Shown one piece after another: positions 8,501-15,408 of a DNA stretch of 56,812 bases. Within the stretch, counting starts at the first letter, position 1. Each line of letters starts with the position of its first letter. Under the pieces are notes generated by a model. It worked only from the letters and a program-made list of their open reading frames with translations. It did no database searches and was not told the origin of the DNA. This DNA is from F23-B02 sp963625685. Its GTDB lineage: Bacteria; Bacillota; Clostridia; Oscillospirales; Oscillospiraceae. The stretch covers positions 1 through 56,812 of the forward strand of contig CAVFTR010000011.1 of NCBI GenBank assembly GCA_963625685.1. The letters run 5' to 3'. A program made the position numbers and the translations under genes.

Positions 8501-8772
8501 TTAGGGATGAAGTAACTGGCAACAGCATTCGAATCTATTGCCCTGTTTCTTTGCAGAAGTTTACGATTGCAGGATATAACGTAATCAAGGACTGTTGGCT
8601 CAAATTTCATTCATATCGGTTTACGCACTGCGATTTTACTCGCGATGATCTAAAAGAGCTTTTAGATCTATTCAATAAGATCGCATCGCAAATGGGGATC
8701 GTGTCTGAAATTGACGAAATAATGCATAGTATTGTTGGCGGTGAGGTTGCTCTTCTGAATTATAACGACTGA
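5515..8772 (+). CDS. Type IIG-like restriction enzyme: PD-(D/E)xK nuclease fused to N6-adenine methyltransferase
   Basis: A 1085-residue protein. Near the N-terminus, GRPDW (PD at 69-70) followed by GYIEAKG (E86, K88) forms a PD-ExK nuclease signature. A helical linker leads to YTP (351-353), motif I DPCCGTGSF (386-394) and motif IV NPPS (485-488), the order of a gamma-class N6-adenine methyltransferase. The remaining ~500 residues would include the target-recognition domain. This nuclease-linker-methyltransferase-TRD layout is that of type IIG enzymes (Eco57I-like). No helicase motif is seen, which argues against type I or ISP. It starts directly after the stop of the double C5 methyltransferase. 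Whether it cuts when the cytosine is unmodified, or on its own adenine site, cannot be read from sequence. Confidence 0.88.
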   Translation: MPFDASVRAYLRAYQNEYRAALHGGQHTAELSFRVPMHEMFRRIAHDLNPAGTFDIILEPRNQGRMGRPDWRIQDRISLGVYGYIEAKGPSNEPFDTTPYRDQINRYLTLGHKLIITDGIDFVFCFTETPVVVSIIDKARMDALDWSGLPVDPLFRFYMEQFFSNPAPQRVDEEKLVELVAIRTRNLADEIREYSDLTIEEAMNEDEHHIIELLNGLRELVYNHNDPQLRTGRVFADFTAQVIMFCLLFAHRVICSSEDTPTQKAEKIRSYAYNDVADGEALLPFRNLMVYLRDHAGDGMFIGQWVDECIAFLSFVQMTDQQLQNPDYHRLFELFFNKFDKQARFDYGAFYTPKLLAEFVVRFVGKVVADHFDGATIYDDGNTIIDPCCGTGSFLEQIVAHDEGDGAYNLCGFEILPAPYMLANYRMSLVEQHYRKQNLHPSIILANTLSNYLLNDDANASSIEGQELIRAKELSSRPLKLIIGNPPSSDSNRSNVSEEFSQIIDLMEDFRPPVENRRGRQNIQKQINNPFVQFLRWSCEKLLASDNHSVLALIVPLSFLEAESYKYARKYLVEHFSNVWAIAIDTDARTGIRGDSIFMTMQGRAIIVLTRKYGEDNNASEINYADISRERRSEKEAILNGSIEETMRRFITFPISDAMYSFMPSRPFNEQLYAQFWPISTETGAPGVFLNQCSGAKMAPTALLTHVKQPMLKRRSREIASEGVIKAQEWIGEQDKPVVESKILAFQNALNTCTSRQELDSVLAENIRPCSFRPFVNSNALLWGTIFDYQAGVGGGGARVRPEIKAVYDLPDTVGFSLAHAPKDLDESLGQFTSFCWYFPDNDLSRRGNGHIYLNHYIRDVHTNAVINNIHQSLIERYSALTGLDDSECAKKMVFYSYAVFCSQVYLEEFYGALFVVNQSESRARIPIVDDAGLFLRLAELGERLAILEKNDAAVDNVLDFNYDELLAQMWTGFHLEHSRSASRSPYDEENEQLIVRDEVTGNSIRIYCPVSLQKFTIAGYNVIKDCWLKFHSYRFTHCDFTRDDLKELLDLFNKIASQMGIVSEIDEIMHSIVGGEVALLNYND

Positions 8773-8788
8773 AAGACGGCGATTCATT

Positions 8789-9205
8789 ATGGCAGACGTA
8801 TTTTCAAAGGATAAAAGATCTGAAATAATGAAGGGCGTTAGGTCTTCTGGCAACAAAAGCACCGAGCTAAAGCTGATCCAGTATTTCTCCTCCAATCACA
8901 TAACTGGTTGGAGGAGACACTATGACGTGAAAGGCCACCCGGATTTTGTGTTTCTAGATCGTCGGATCGCAATTTTTGTCGATGGTTGTTTTTGGCACGG
9001 GCACGACTGCAGAAACACTCGCCCAGCTGAAAACGCTGATTATTGGAGCAAAAAAAGAGAAAAGAATATTGAACATGATAAGATTATTACGGAGCTCTTT
9101 GAAAGAAGGGGCTGGACGGTTGTCCGCATATGGGAATGCGAACTAAAAAAGAAGAATCGTCAGGTTTTAGACAGTAAGCTTGCAGTTCTTTCTGTAGATA
9201 GTTAA
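8789..9205 (+). CDS. vsr: Very short patch repair endonuclease (Vsr)
   Basis: A 138-residue protein with all Vsr hallmarks: SxxMxxVRSSGNKSTE-like N-terminus (R17-S23), catalytic aspartate in HPDFVF (D52), and the VDGCFWHGHDC block (65-74) that binds metal and zinc. Vsr nicks 5' of the T in T:G mismatches produced by deamination of 5-methylcytosine, protecting against mutation at methylated sites. It lies 16 bp after the type IIG-like gene, in the same operon as three C5-methyltransferase units. That supports active cytosine methylation here. Upstream ribosome-site signal is weak, so translational coupling is possible. Confidence 0.95.
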   Translation: MADVFSKDKRSEIMKGVRSSGNKSTELKLIQYFSSNHITGWRRHYDVKGHPDFVFLDRRIAIFVDGCFWHGHDCRNTRPAENADYWSKKREKNIEHDKIITELFERRGWTVVRIWECELKKKNRQVLDSKLAVLSVDS

Positions 9206-9251
9206 ATAGTTTTTGATTTAACCTATACCGGATCATTTGGGAGGTGCTCAA

Positions 9252-10157
9252 ATGAATAAGAGATCCAAAATCGACCCCAGAGTCCCAAGATATAACAAAC
9301 TACTTACCGCCACGTTAATCGCTCTTAAGAAACTAGGCGGCTCTGGAAAAAACGACGAGATCCTAAATCAAGTAATTTCCGATTTAAAAATTCCAGATGA
9401 AGTTGCAGATATCCCGCATCTCGGGAATTCGAATCTTAGTGAGTTAGCATACCAACTTGCGTGGGCAAGGACTTACTTGGCCAAATTCGGAGTAATTGAA
9501 AACAGTGCGCGTTCGGTATGGTCAATAAAACCTGATTATGTAGGAGTAGGGACTCTGAACGAAAAAGAGATCGTATCTACAGTCAACTCAATGTCTCATA
9601 CATCAAAGAATAAAAAGCGCGACACGACAATTGATATCAATAACGCTTCTCCTGAAGACGACGAGCCAAATAATGATGAAGTGGAGTTCCCTGACGAAGC
9701 CAAACCATGGCGCGCCAAGTTGACTGAAATCCTTCAAAATATGGACCCCTACGGTTTTGAAAGACTGGCACAGCGAGTGCTTCGGGAATGTGGTTTCTCT
9801 CAAGTTGAGGTTACAAAGAAATCTGGAGACGGTGGAATTGATGGGACTGGAAAGCTGAAAATCAACGGAATATTCAGTTTCAACGTTGCCTTTCAGTGCA
9901 AGCGTTACAGCGGTCTTGTTGGGGCTCCTGCAGTCCGCGATTTCAGAGGCTCACTTACTACCAATATTGAAAAGGGCGTTCTTATTACCACAGGAACATT
10001 TTCAAAAGCTGCCCGAGAAGAGGCAGCCAGTCCTGGAAAGCAACAAATTGATCTTGTCGACGGAGAAGATTTCATTAATATGATTGCAGAGTATGGTATC
10101 GGCGTAAAAGAAGTCAAAACATACGAGATTGACGAAAACTACTTTAAAAAGATCTAA
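9252..10157 (+). CDS. mrr: Mrr-family restriction endonuclease
   Basis: A 301-residue protein. Residues 1-95 fit the Mrr N-terminal winged-helix domain; an acidic, low-complexity linker covers about 115-150. The C-terminal Mrr catalytic domain has GFERLAQRVLRECGF, the GDGGIDGTG motif (D197) and the FQCKRYSG (QxK, K217) motif of this PD-(D/E)xK subfamily. Mrr enzymes cleave modified DNA or act as the cutting subunit of restriction systems. The start at 9252 is preferred because GGGAGGTG lies immediately upstream; an earlier ATG at 9237 would overlap that site. Beside Vsr and C5 methyltransferases it may be a second nuclease of the same system; that partnership is inferred. Confidence 0.9.
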   Translation: MNKRSKIDPRVPRYNKLLTATLIALKKLGGSGKNDEILNQVISDLKIPDEVADIPHLGNSNLSELAYQLAWARTYLAKFGVIENSARSVWSIKPDYVGVGTLNEKEIVSTVNSMSHTSKNKKRDTTIDINNASPEDDEPNNDEVEFPDEAKPWRAKLTEILQNMDPYGFERLAQRVLRECGFSQVEVTKKSGDGGIDGTGKLKINGIFSFNVAFQCKRYSGLVGAPAVRDFRGSLTTNIEKGVLITTGTFSKAAREEAASPGKQQIDLVDGEDFINMIAEYGIGVKEVKTYEIDENYFKKI

Positions 10158-10175
10158 GGCCAAGGAGGTGATTAT

Positions 10176-11225
10176 GTGCCAGTACAAGCAATTGACTTGT
10201 TCTGCGGCGTCGGCGGGTTAACTTGCGGATTGATTCAAGCAGGGATAAATGTTGTTGCTGGATTTGATCTGGATCCGACCTGCCAGTATGCCTATGAGCA
10301 CAATAATCATGTGCCTTATCATATAAGAAATGTTAGAGAAGTTCTCGGTGGAGAGCTTAATAATTTATATAATGACAATACAACACGAGTGCTTGTCGGA
10401 TGCGCCCCTTGTCAGCCGTTCTCACAAATGAGGTTCAAAATGGGGCGGGCCAATATCAATGATGAAAAATACAATTTGCTTTTGGAATTTGGCCGTCTAA
10501 TTGAGGAAACTCATCCTGACGTAATTTCAATGGAAAATGTTCCACAAATAAGAGAGACAGATGTATATAGAGAATTTATAGCTTTACTTGAGCGAAACCA
10601 TTATCACTACAATGCCCAAGTAGTATATTGCCCGAATTATGGAATACCACAAACGAGGAGACGTTTCGTCCTTGTCGGCTCTCAGTTGGGGCAGATAGAA
10701 TTAATAGCACCAACACATAATCCACAAAATGTCCATGTGCGAGATTTTATTGCTGATCTTCCCGCTCTGGAGGCGGGGACTGTCAATCCGGATGACCCGC
10801 TTCATCGTTCATCTGCTCTGTCACAGATAAACCTACAGAGGATAAGAGCATCCGTTCCAGGTGGGACATGGCATGACTGGCCTGAGGAACTGAGGTGCGC
10901 TTGCCACAAAAAAGATAGTGGGACAACCTATGCATCTGTTTACGGCCGGATGACATGGGAACAGATTGGCCCAACTATAACAACTCAGTTTTACAACTAT
11001 GGCACTGGAAGGTTTGGCCACCCGCAACAGGATCGAGCGTTGTCTCTTCGCGAAGGAGCAATCCTTCAGACTTTTCCAAGGGACTATGATTTTGTTGATC
11101 CTGAAAGAGGGTTTGTAATGCGGGATATTTCAAGGCATATTGGAAATGCAGTCCCAGTGCGACTAGGACAAGTAATAGGTCTGTCGATTATTGGGCACTT
11201 ACAAGAGCATAACATAGAGATATAA
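10176..11225 (+). CDS. DNA (cytosine-5) methyltransferase, stand-alone
   Basis: A 349-residue single-domain C5 methyltransferase: IDLFCGVGG (motif I, about 6-14), CAPCQPFS with catalytic Cys79, MENV (119-122), YGIPQTRRR, and C-terminal IGNAVPVRLGQ. Its target/C-terminal part (SVYGRM..W..PTIT..GRFGHP..QDRALSLREGA) is close to unit 2 of the upstream fusion, so the two may be related by duplication or recognise related sites. The start is GTG at 10176, following AAGGAGGTG; the ATG two bases upstream is in another frame. It is 18 bp downstream of mrr and 12 bp upstream of the GHKL ATPase. Confidence 0.93.
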   Translation: MPVQAIDLFCGVGGLTCGLIQAGINVVAGFDLDPTCQYAYEHNNHVPYHIRNVREVLGGELNNLYNDNTTRVLVGCAPCQPFSQMRFKMGRANINDEKYNLLLEFGRLIEETHPDVISMENVPQIRETDVYREFIALLERNHYHYNAQVVYCPNYGIPQTRRRFVLVGSQLGQIELIAPTHNPQNVHVRDFIADLPALEAGTVNPDDPLHRSSALSQINLQRIRASVPGGTWHDWPEELRCACHKKDSGTTYASVYGRMTWEQIGPTITTQFYNYGTGRFGHPQQDRALSLREGAILQTFPRDYDFVDPERGFVMRDISRHIGNAVPVRLGQVIGLSIIGHLQEHNIEI

Positions 11226-11237
11226 GGGTGTTTTGAT

Positions 11238-12908
11238 ATGAGTAACCAATTCAATTTCAACATTTCCTTGAGCGTTCTAAATCATTTGGGCAGAAATTTG
11301 TATAGAAATATTGTTACTGTAATCGGCGAAGCCATCTCAAACTCTTGGGATGCTGATGCAAAAAATGTCTGGATTGAAATTGATCGCGAGAATAACACGA
11401 TGTGTGTTCTTGATGATGGTTCAGGCATGACAGCAGAAGATTTTCAAAACAAGTTCTTAAAAATCGGTTACTCAAAACGGAAAGATGGCAACTTCAAATC
11501 TGCATCTGGCCGTCCGTATATTGGAAGAAAAGGCATTGGTAAACTTGCGCTTTTATCTTGTGCGAAAAGAATACATATTGCAACAAAAACAGAAGACACA
11601 GACCTGATCGGCGGCATTATTGATAATACGGGCTTGGATGAAGCGATTAGAGATGACTTAAACTCCCAAGATTATTTACTTGGAAATCTTGAAATTGACT
11701 TTTCAGAAAACCTAAAACCTCTAAAACATGGAACAGTCATTTTCTTTGAGGGAGTATCAAACGGTATTTTCAACACCGTTGAATACATTAAAAAAGCTAT
11801 CGCTCTATATTTCAGATTTGCCCTCATTGATAAAGAATTCAATATTGTTGTGAATGGAACTACAATCTCTCAAGACCTTCTTACTGAGATCTCCTCAAGT
11901 ACACAGTTCGTTTGGACGATAAACGGACTAAGTGATCCATTCATTGAATCTATGTCCAATCTTCAGGAACAAACATCACTGGAATCTAGTTTGAATGTTA
12001 AAGGATATATTGCATCCGTACAAAAGCCATCCAATTTGAAGATACGCGGAACTCAAGAGAAACTTACGATAGATCTTTTCGTCAATGGGCGCCTTAGAGA
12101 GAAAGATATTCTTAGACATATTCCAACATCTCGAATTGTTGAGAACTATGTTTATGGGCAAATACACTTTGACGATCTTGATACTGGCGGAAATAAGGAT
12201 GTTTTCACAAGTAGTCGAGAAGGTATAATATCTGATGATCCAACGTTTAAGCTCTTTCTGAATGAGATTGATCGACTGTTTCGAGAGATTGTTGATCAAT
12301 GGGATGATTTTAGACGAGCTCATGGGGATGATGGTGATCCCGACAATCCTAAAGTTCCACCAAAGGCTAGAAAGGCACAAGAGCTCTTTAACACATCTCT
12401 GCGTGACTATGCAGGAGAAAAAGATACTATCCGGAAAAATGGTATAGTAGAAGAGTGGGTAAAAGTACTGTCGGAAGAAGCGCAGTTTAATATTCCTTCT
12501 TACACAGAGTGTTTTATCTCAGAAAACCTATTAAGAGAGTTTATTAAACATACATCGCTACCATTAAGCGAGCAAGCCTCAAAGGCAGCATCGGACTGGA
12601 AAACAAGAGAACAAAGGAGTAAAGATGCCGCTAATATCTCCTATGATGTTCGTGTTTCAGGTGATGATCTATGCTACCTGGATATGGATAATCTAGCTAA
12701 TCTAATTGATAAGACCCCAGATAAACTAAAAGACGCTGGCCTTAGTCGATCTGCCGTCGTTTATAAACCAATTCGTGATGCTGTTGGCCATACATCAATA
12801 ATAACCAGTATAGCCAAGGCGCAATTAACATTGGAATATGAGAACATAAAAGCTAGATTGATTAAGTTGCTTCAAGCAATGGATCAATCAAAGAAAGGCA
12901 AAGACTAG
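11238..12908 (+). CDS. GHKL ATPase (MutL/MORC-like) of a restriction-modification cluster
   Basis: A 556-residue protein whose N-terminus carries the Bergerat ATP-binding fold: N-box EAISNSWDADA (31-41), G1 DDGSGMT (59-65) and G2 GRKGIGK (96-102). The rest is mostly alpha/beta with a charged linker near 370-385 and a helical C-terminus; no nuclease motif is visible. Prokaryotic GHKL ATPases related to eukaryotic MORC are known from restriction-modification neighbourhoods, where they are proposed to clamp or move DNA. It is the last gene of the operon, 12 bp after the third methyltransferase. Assignment to GHKL is firm. MORC-like and its function in this system are inference. Confidence 0.85.
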   Translation: MSNQFNFNISLSVLNHLGRNLYRNIVTVIGEAISNSWDADAKNVWIEIDRENNTMCVLDDGSGMTAEDFQNKFLKIGYSKRKDGNFKSASGRPYIGRKGIGKLALLSCAKRIHIATKTEDTDLIGGIIDNTGLDEAIRDDLNSQDYLLGNLEIDFSENLKPLKHGTVIFFEGVSNGIFNTVEYIKKAIALYFRFALIDKEFNIVVNGTTISQDLLTEISSSTQFVWTINGLSDPFIESMSNLQEQTSLESSLNVKGYIASVQKPSNLKIRGTQEKLTIDLFVNGRLREKDILRHIPTSRIVENYVYGQIHFDDLDTGGNKDVFTSSREGIISDDPTFKLFLNEIDRLFREIVDQWDDFRRAHGDDGDPDNPKVPPKARKAQELFNTSLRDYAGEKDTIRKNGIVEEWVKVLSEEAQFNIPSYTECFISENLLREFIKHTSLPLSEQASKAASDWKTREQRSKDAANISYDVRVSGDDLCYLDMDNLANLIDKTPDKLKDAGLSRSAVVYKPIRDAVGHTSIITSIAKAQLTLEYENIKARLIKLLQAMDQSKKGKD

Positions 12909-12932
12909 AGACCATCCCAAGACCTGTATAAA

Positions 12933-12970
12933 CCTCCCATGTGGTGTAAATAGGAGCGCCACATGGGAGG
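12933..12970 (+). promoter_or_regulatory. Hairpin enclosing a ribosome-binding site
   Basis: Perfect 12-bp arms CCTCCCATGTGG (12933-12944) and CCACATGGGAGG (12959-12970), loop 14. No T-run follows, so it is not a classic terminator. The right arm contains the GGGAGG Shine-Dalgarno of the short frame at 12978, which would be hidden when folded. Confidence 0.6.
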
Positions 12971-12977
12971 AATAAAC

Positions 12978-13034
12978 ATGGGTAGCAGAAAAAATCGAAC
13001 CCCGGAAGAGCGTGCTCGGTGCTCAAAGATCTAG
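12978..13034 (+). pseudogene. Truncated 18-codon frame after the defence operon
   Basis: A start codon with a good ribosome site (GGGAGG, 7 bp away) opens a frame beginning MGSRKNRTPEERAR that stops at TAG 13032-13034. The basic opening looks like the front of a longer element protein, but nothing downstream continues it. I do not recognise it. It may be a remnant or a leader peptide controlled by the surrounding hairpin. Confidence 0.3.
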
Positions 13035-13072
13035 ACTGTTGTTCCGGTGATCATCTGGACGAAGACTGAAAT

Positions 13073-13111
13073 ATTCGCTTTATTCACCCTCGTCGAGCGA
13101 ATAAAGCGAAT
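13073..13111. repeat. 13-bp perfect inverted repeat
   Basis: ATTCGCTTTATTC (13073-13085) and GAATAAAGCGAAT (13099-13111) pair perfectly with a 13-nt loop. Further ATTCGGCGAAT-like motifs follow to about 13135. Purpose unknown; it lies in the gap between the operon and the next, convergent, gene. Confidence 0.7.
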
Positions 13112-13216
13112 TTTCGGTGAATATTCGGCGAATTTGCAGTCGCAGAAGCGGCAAATTACACTTTTCAATAGAAAAGCAGGCTGTAAAAACACACTTTTCA
13201 AATTTCCTCGCTGATT

Positions 13217-13519
13217 CTACCCCTCAAGGAAGCTCTCAAACAGCGCGTCATCGCTCAGAAAGGTATCCATCATGAACCTTGCACCCAGGCGGAAGCCGGT
13301 GATGAAGGTGTCCAGCTCGGATTCGCCCATGAATTCGGCGTAGGCGTTGCAGAAGCGAAGGAACAGCGCCTTGTTTTCGCCGGCGAGCTGCTCGGTGAGC
13401 TTTTCCTCCAGATCGTTCAGCGAGTCGGAGGCCTTCTTTACAGGGCTTTTCGGGTGATAGCCGTGATCCTGCGGATCGACATTGCCGTAGTACAGCTCCT
13501 CGATGATATTTCCCCTCAT
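13217..13519 (-). CDS. DUF6809-like conserved hypothetical protein
   Basis: A 100-residue acidic, helical protein starting MRGNIIEELYYGN, with LEEKLTEQLAGENKALF and FITGFRLGARFMMD blocks. The start and the FRLGARFM motif recall the DUF6809 family of Clostridia, commonly found in integrative elements and prophages; no biochemical role is known. Its ATG overlaps the stop of the upstream HTH gene by 4 bases (ATGA), so the two are translationally coupled. It reads leftward, toward the defence operon. No terminator was found immediately after its stop. Confidence 0.75.
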   Translation of the reverse strand: MRGNIIEELYYGNVDPQDHGYHPKSPVKKASDSLNDLEEKLTEQLAGENKALFLRFCNAYAEFMGESELDTFITGFRLGARFMMDTFLSDDALFESFLEG

Positions 13520-14100
13520 TGCCCGTCACTCCATTTCTGCAGCTCCCAGAGCCGGTCGATATGGCGACGGGACTTGCGGAGGGTCGCGTTGTGCTCGTCC
13601 GAGGAGAGCCAGTCGATCAGATAGCACTTCGGGATCATGTACTTGTGTTGCAGCGCCAGGGCACGGAGCTTTCCGAACCGAATCCACTCGCAGACCGTGT
13701 GGCGGTTATAGCCGGTGAATTCCACGATGGCGGACACGTCGATCACGTCCGGGTAGGAGGCGAGCTTGCTCTCATAGTAGCGTCGCGTCTTTTGCGGATC
13801 GTTGGGGAGGGGCGGCTGAATGCGGATCTTGTTTGGCTTCACGTCCTCGCTTCCGTATTTGTACCAGCCGCTCGGTACGATGTACCGGCTGGGGTTGACC
13901 TCCCAGTTGATCATAAAGTCGATGACGTCGCGTTTCTTGATGGCGTAGCAGCGGGTTTTCTTCCCGGTGCAGACGTGGGGGATCAGATTGAACAGCAGCA
14001 GATAGTGCGCCGTCCGCTTGCTGATATGGCAGACCTTGCGCAGCTGCTCCTTGTTCATGATTTCCGGGTATTGTTCGAGTTCCTTTGCATCGTATGTCAT
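13516..14100 (-). CDS. HTH DNA-binding protein of the element
   Basis: A 194-residue protein with two predicted DNA-binding segments. The first is MNKEQLRKVCHISKRTAHYLL (about 16-36), the second is VSAIVEFTGYNRHTVCEWIRFGKL (about 130-155), resembling excisionase/MerR-like winged helices. The start at 14100 is used because AAAGGAGC precedes it; a longer frame to 14217 lacks such a site. Such proteins often act as excision or copy-control factors in integrative elements, and its place about 270 bp from the right tRNA half fits that. The role is inferred; I cannot name a specific family. It forms an overlapping pair with the DUF6809-like gene. Confidence 0.65.
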   Translation of the reverse strand: MTYDAKELEQYPEIMNKEQLRKVCHISKRTAHYLLLFNLIPHVCTGKKTRCYAIKKRDVIDFMINWEVNPSRYIVPSGWYKYGSEDVKPNKIRIQPPLPNDPQKTRRYYESKLASYPDVIDVSAIVEFTGYNRHTVCEWIRFGKLRALALQHKYMIPKCYLIDWLSSDEHNATLRKSRRHIDRLWELQKWSDGQ

Positions 14101-14375
14101 GACGAAGCTCCTTTCCGTTTTTTGCGGTCCGAAAGGGTGCTTCATCGGCGCTGTCGGGGTCTCTGTTTTCTTGCCTGGCTTCTTGCAAACGCGCAAGAAC
14201 GGCGGCTTTTTACGCAAGAACGCGGTTTTATTTGAACTCTGGGCTGGTTCAAATCAGCTCTGGCCGAAACGGGCCGGAATGTCCGCAACCCCTTGCGGCG
14301 CCTGGGTTTCCGGCCTTTCACAAAGCGACCTGAAACGACCTGCTCCGGAGGTGAATCTGCCAAAGTCTTACAACA

Positions 14376-14433
14376 CTCGAAATCAGGTAGTCGCGCAAGC
14401 GGCTCGTGGGTTCGAATCCCACCCTATCCGCCA
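14376..14433 (+). tRNA. tRNA-Ser(CGA) 3' half only (right att-like site)
   Basis: It begins at the anticodon loop ctCGAaa, followed by stem TCAGG, a variable arm, T-arm GGTTCGAATCC, acceptor strand CCTATCC and CCA at 14431-14433. No upstream CCTGA stem or GGATAGG acceptor strand exists, so the 5' half is absent. It marks the right end of the element. Its sequence differs from the left tRNA half outside the loop and T-arm. Confidence 0.65.
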
Positions 14434-14439
14434 GTAAGG

Positions 14440-14469
14440 GAAGCCGGCTTGACCGGCTTCTCTTTTTTG
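14440..14469 (+). terminator. Hairpin terminator
   Basis: GAAGCCGG/CCGGCTTC stem, 5-nt loop, then TCTTTTTTG. It probably belonged to the tRNA gene. Confidence 0.75.
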
Positions 14470-14483
14470 CGCCGCTGCGCATA

Positions 14484-14515
14484 AAACAGCTCCCGTCCGT
14501 AGACGGGAGCTGTTT
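14484..14515 (-). terminator. Bidirectional hairpin terminator
   Basis: Arms AAACAGCTCCCGTC and GACGGGAGCTGTTT, 4-nt loop. It ends the leftward tetR gene. Confidence 0.75.
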
Positions 14516-14526
14516 ATTGCGCCAAA

Positions 14527-15102
14527 TTATTTATCGATGCGGCAGCGCTCGACGAGGATCTCGGCAAAGCCGTCGCGCAGTCTGCACAGCTTTGAAAACT
14601 GCTCGCAGATGTTGTAGTTCATCGCGCAGTTGAGCCAGTCGATTATCTGGCCGAAGCACTCGCACTTGTAAAAGCGCACGAGTATCTCGCGGCTCTCGGG
14701 GTCGGCCTGAACGCCGCCGAACACGGTGTGCAGATAGTTCTCAACGACGCTGCCGCAGACCTTCATGAGGTAAAGCTCGTATACGCTGCGGTTGGACGAG
14801 TTGTAGATGTTCAGAACGATGCGCTTGCGCGCGAGCGCGAAGTCCGCCATTTTTTCAAGGCAGGCCTCGAGCGAGTGTATGTCCGAATACTCGCCTATTA
14901 TATTCTCCGCCGTCTCGATAACTATCTCCTCGACGAGGCAGGGTATGTCGTCGTAATGATAATATATAGTGTTTCGGTTGAAACCGCAGCCCTCGGCGAT
15001 GTCGCGGACGCTGATCTGATTTATCGGCTTTTCGTTCAGAAGCGCCAGAAAGCTCTTTTTGATGGCGGCTTTCGTAAGGTCGCTTTTTGCTTTATATGGC
15101 AT
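14527..15102 (-). CDS. TetR-family transcriptional regulator
   Basis: A 191-residue protein. The N-terminal HTH is typical of TetR: TKAAIKKSFLALLNEKPINQISVRDIAEGCGFNRNTIYYHYDD-type arrangement (about residues 9-50). A helical ligand domain with many cysteines follows. The start at 15102 follows GGAGG at 6 bp; a longer frame to 15129 ignores it. It is transcribed from a promoter at 15135-15162, divergent from the aminotransferase. Ligand and targets are unknown; the divergent gene may be one target. It is the first chromosomal gene after the element. Confidence 0.88.
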   Translation of the reverse strand: MPYKAKSDLTKAAIKKSFLALLNEKPINQISVRDIAEGCGFNRNTIYYHYDDIPCLVEEIVIETAENIIGEYSDIHSLEACLEKMADFALARKRIVLNIYNSSNRSVYELYLMKVCGSVVENYLHTVFGGVQADPESREILVRFYKCECFGQIIDWLNCAMNYNICEQFSKLCRLRDGFAEILVERCRIDK

Positions 15103-15134
15103 GTCGCACCTCCACACAAATTTATACACACTAC

Positions 15135-15162
15135 ATTATAACATAAAGTCGCGGCCAGTCAA
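15135..15162 (-). promoter_or_regulatory. Promoter of the tetR gene
   Basis: On the minus strand: -35 TTGACT (15162-15157), 16-bp spacer, -10 TATAAT (15140-15135). Confidence 0.6.
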
Positions 15163-15218
15163 TGGAGCGCCGCGGCGGCCGTAGTCAAAAATTTGTCTAT
15201 CTTTTTCACCGTGAAATA

Positions 15219-15247
15219 TTGAATATGCGCCGCGGCGGTGATACAAT
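15219..15247 (+). promoter_or_regulatory. Promoter of the aminotransferase gene
   Basis: -35 TTGAAT (15219-15224), 17-bp spacer, -10 TACAAT (15242-15247). The spacer contains GCGCCGCGGCGG, also present at 15166-15177. These copies could be regulator sites. Confidence 0.45.
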
Positions 15248-15408
15248 ATTGCTGCCGAAAAGGCGCAATTTTTGCCCTTCGGCTGAAATATCGTACCAGA
15301 ACTGTTGCATTTTGAGTGCAATTGTGCCGGACACAAATGATTTTGCCCCGCAAATCGCGCAATTGAATGAATAATGAAAAATTATTTTTTGAAAAGGGAG
15401 ATAATCTG

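Larger units (their letters stand above)
1..14433. mobile_element. Integrative element remnant carrying a restriction/defence island
   Basis: This stretch lies between two tRNA-Ser(CGA) 3' halves (48-103 and 14376-14433). It carries a tyrosine recombinase C-terminal fragment, a TnpV gene, a short element-type gene, DUF6809-like and HTH genes, tandem-repeat arrays and a modification/restriction operon. The centre (about 2.6-12.9 kb) is clearly more AT-rich than the chromosome to the right. Integration at tRNA 3' ends with the integrase beside the attachment site is typical of integrative elements. No relaxase, coupling ATPase or T4SS gene is seen, so it is not self-transmissible as seen. The left end may lie outside the window, because the left tRNA half is not preceded by a tRNA 5' half. 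Confidence 0.6.

Noticed and set aside
5515..8772. Type I/ISP restriction enzyme
   Set aside because: No Walker A/B or helicase motifs between the nuclease and methyltransferase parts, so type IIG fits better.
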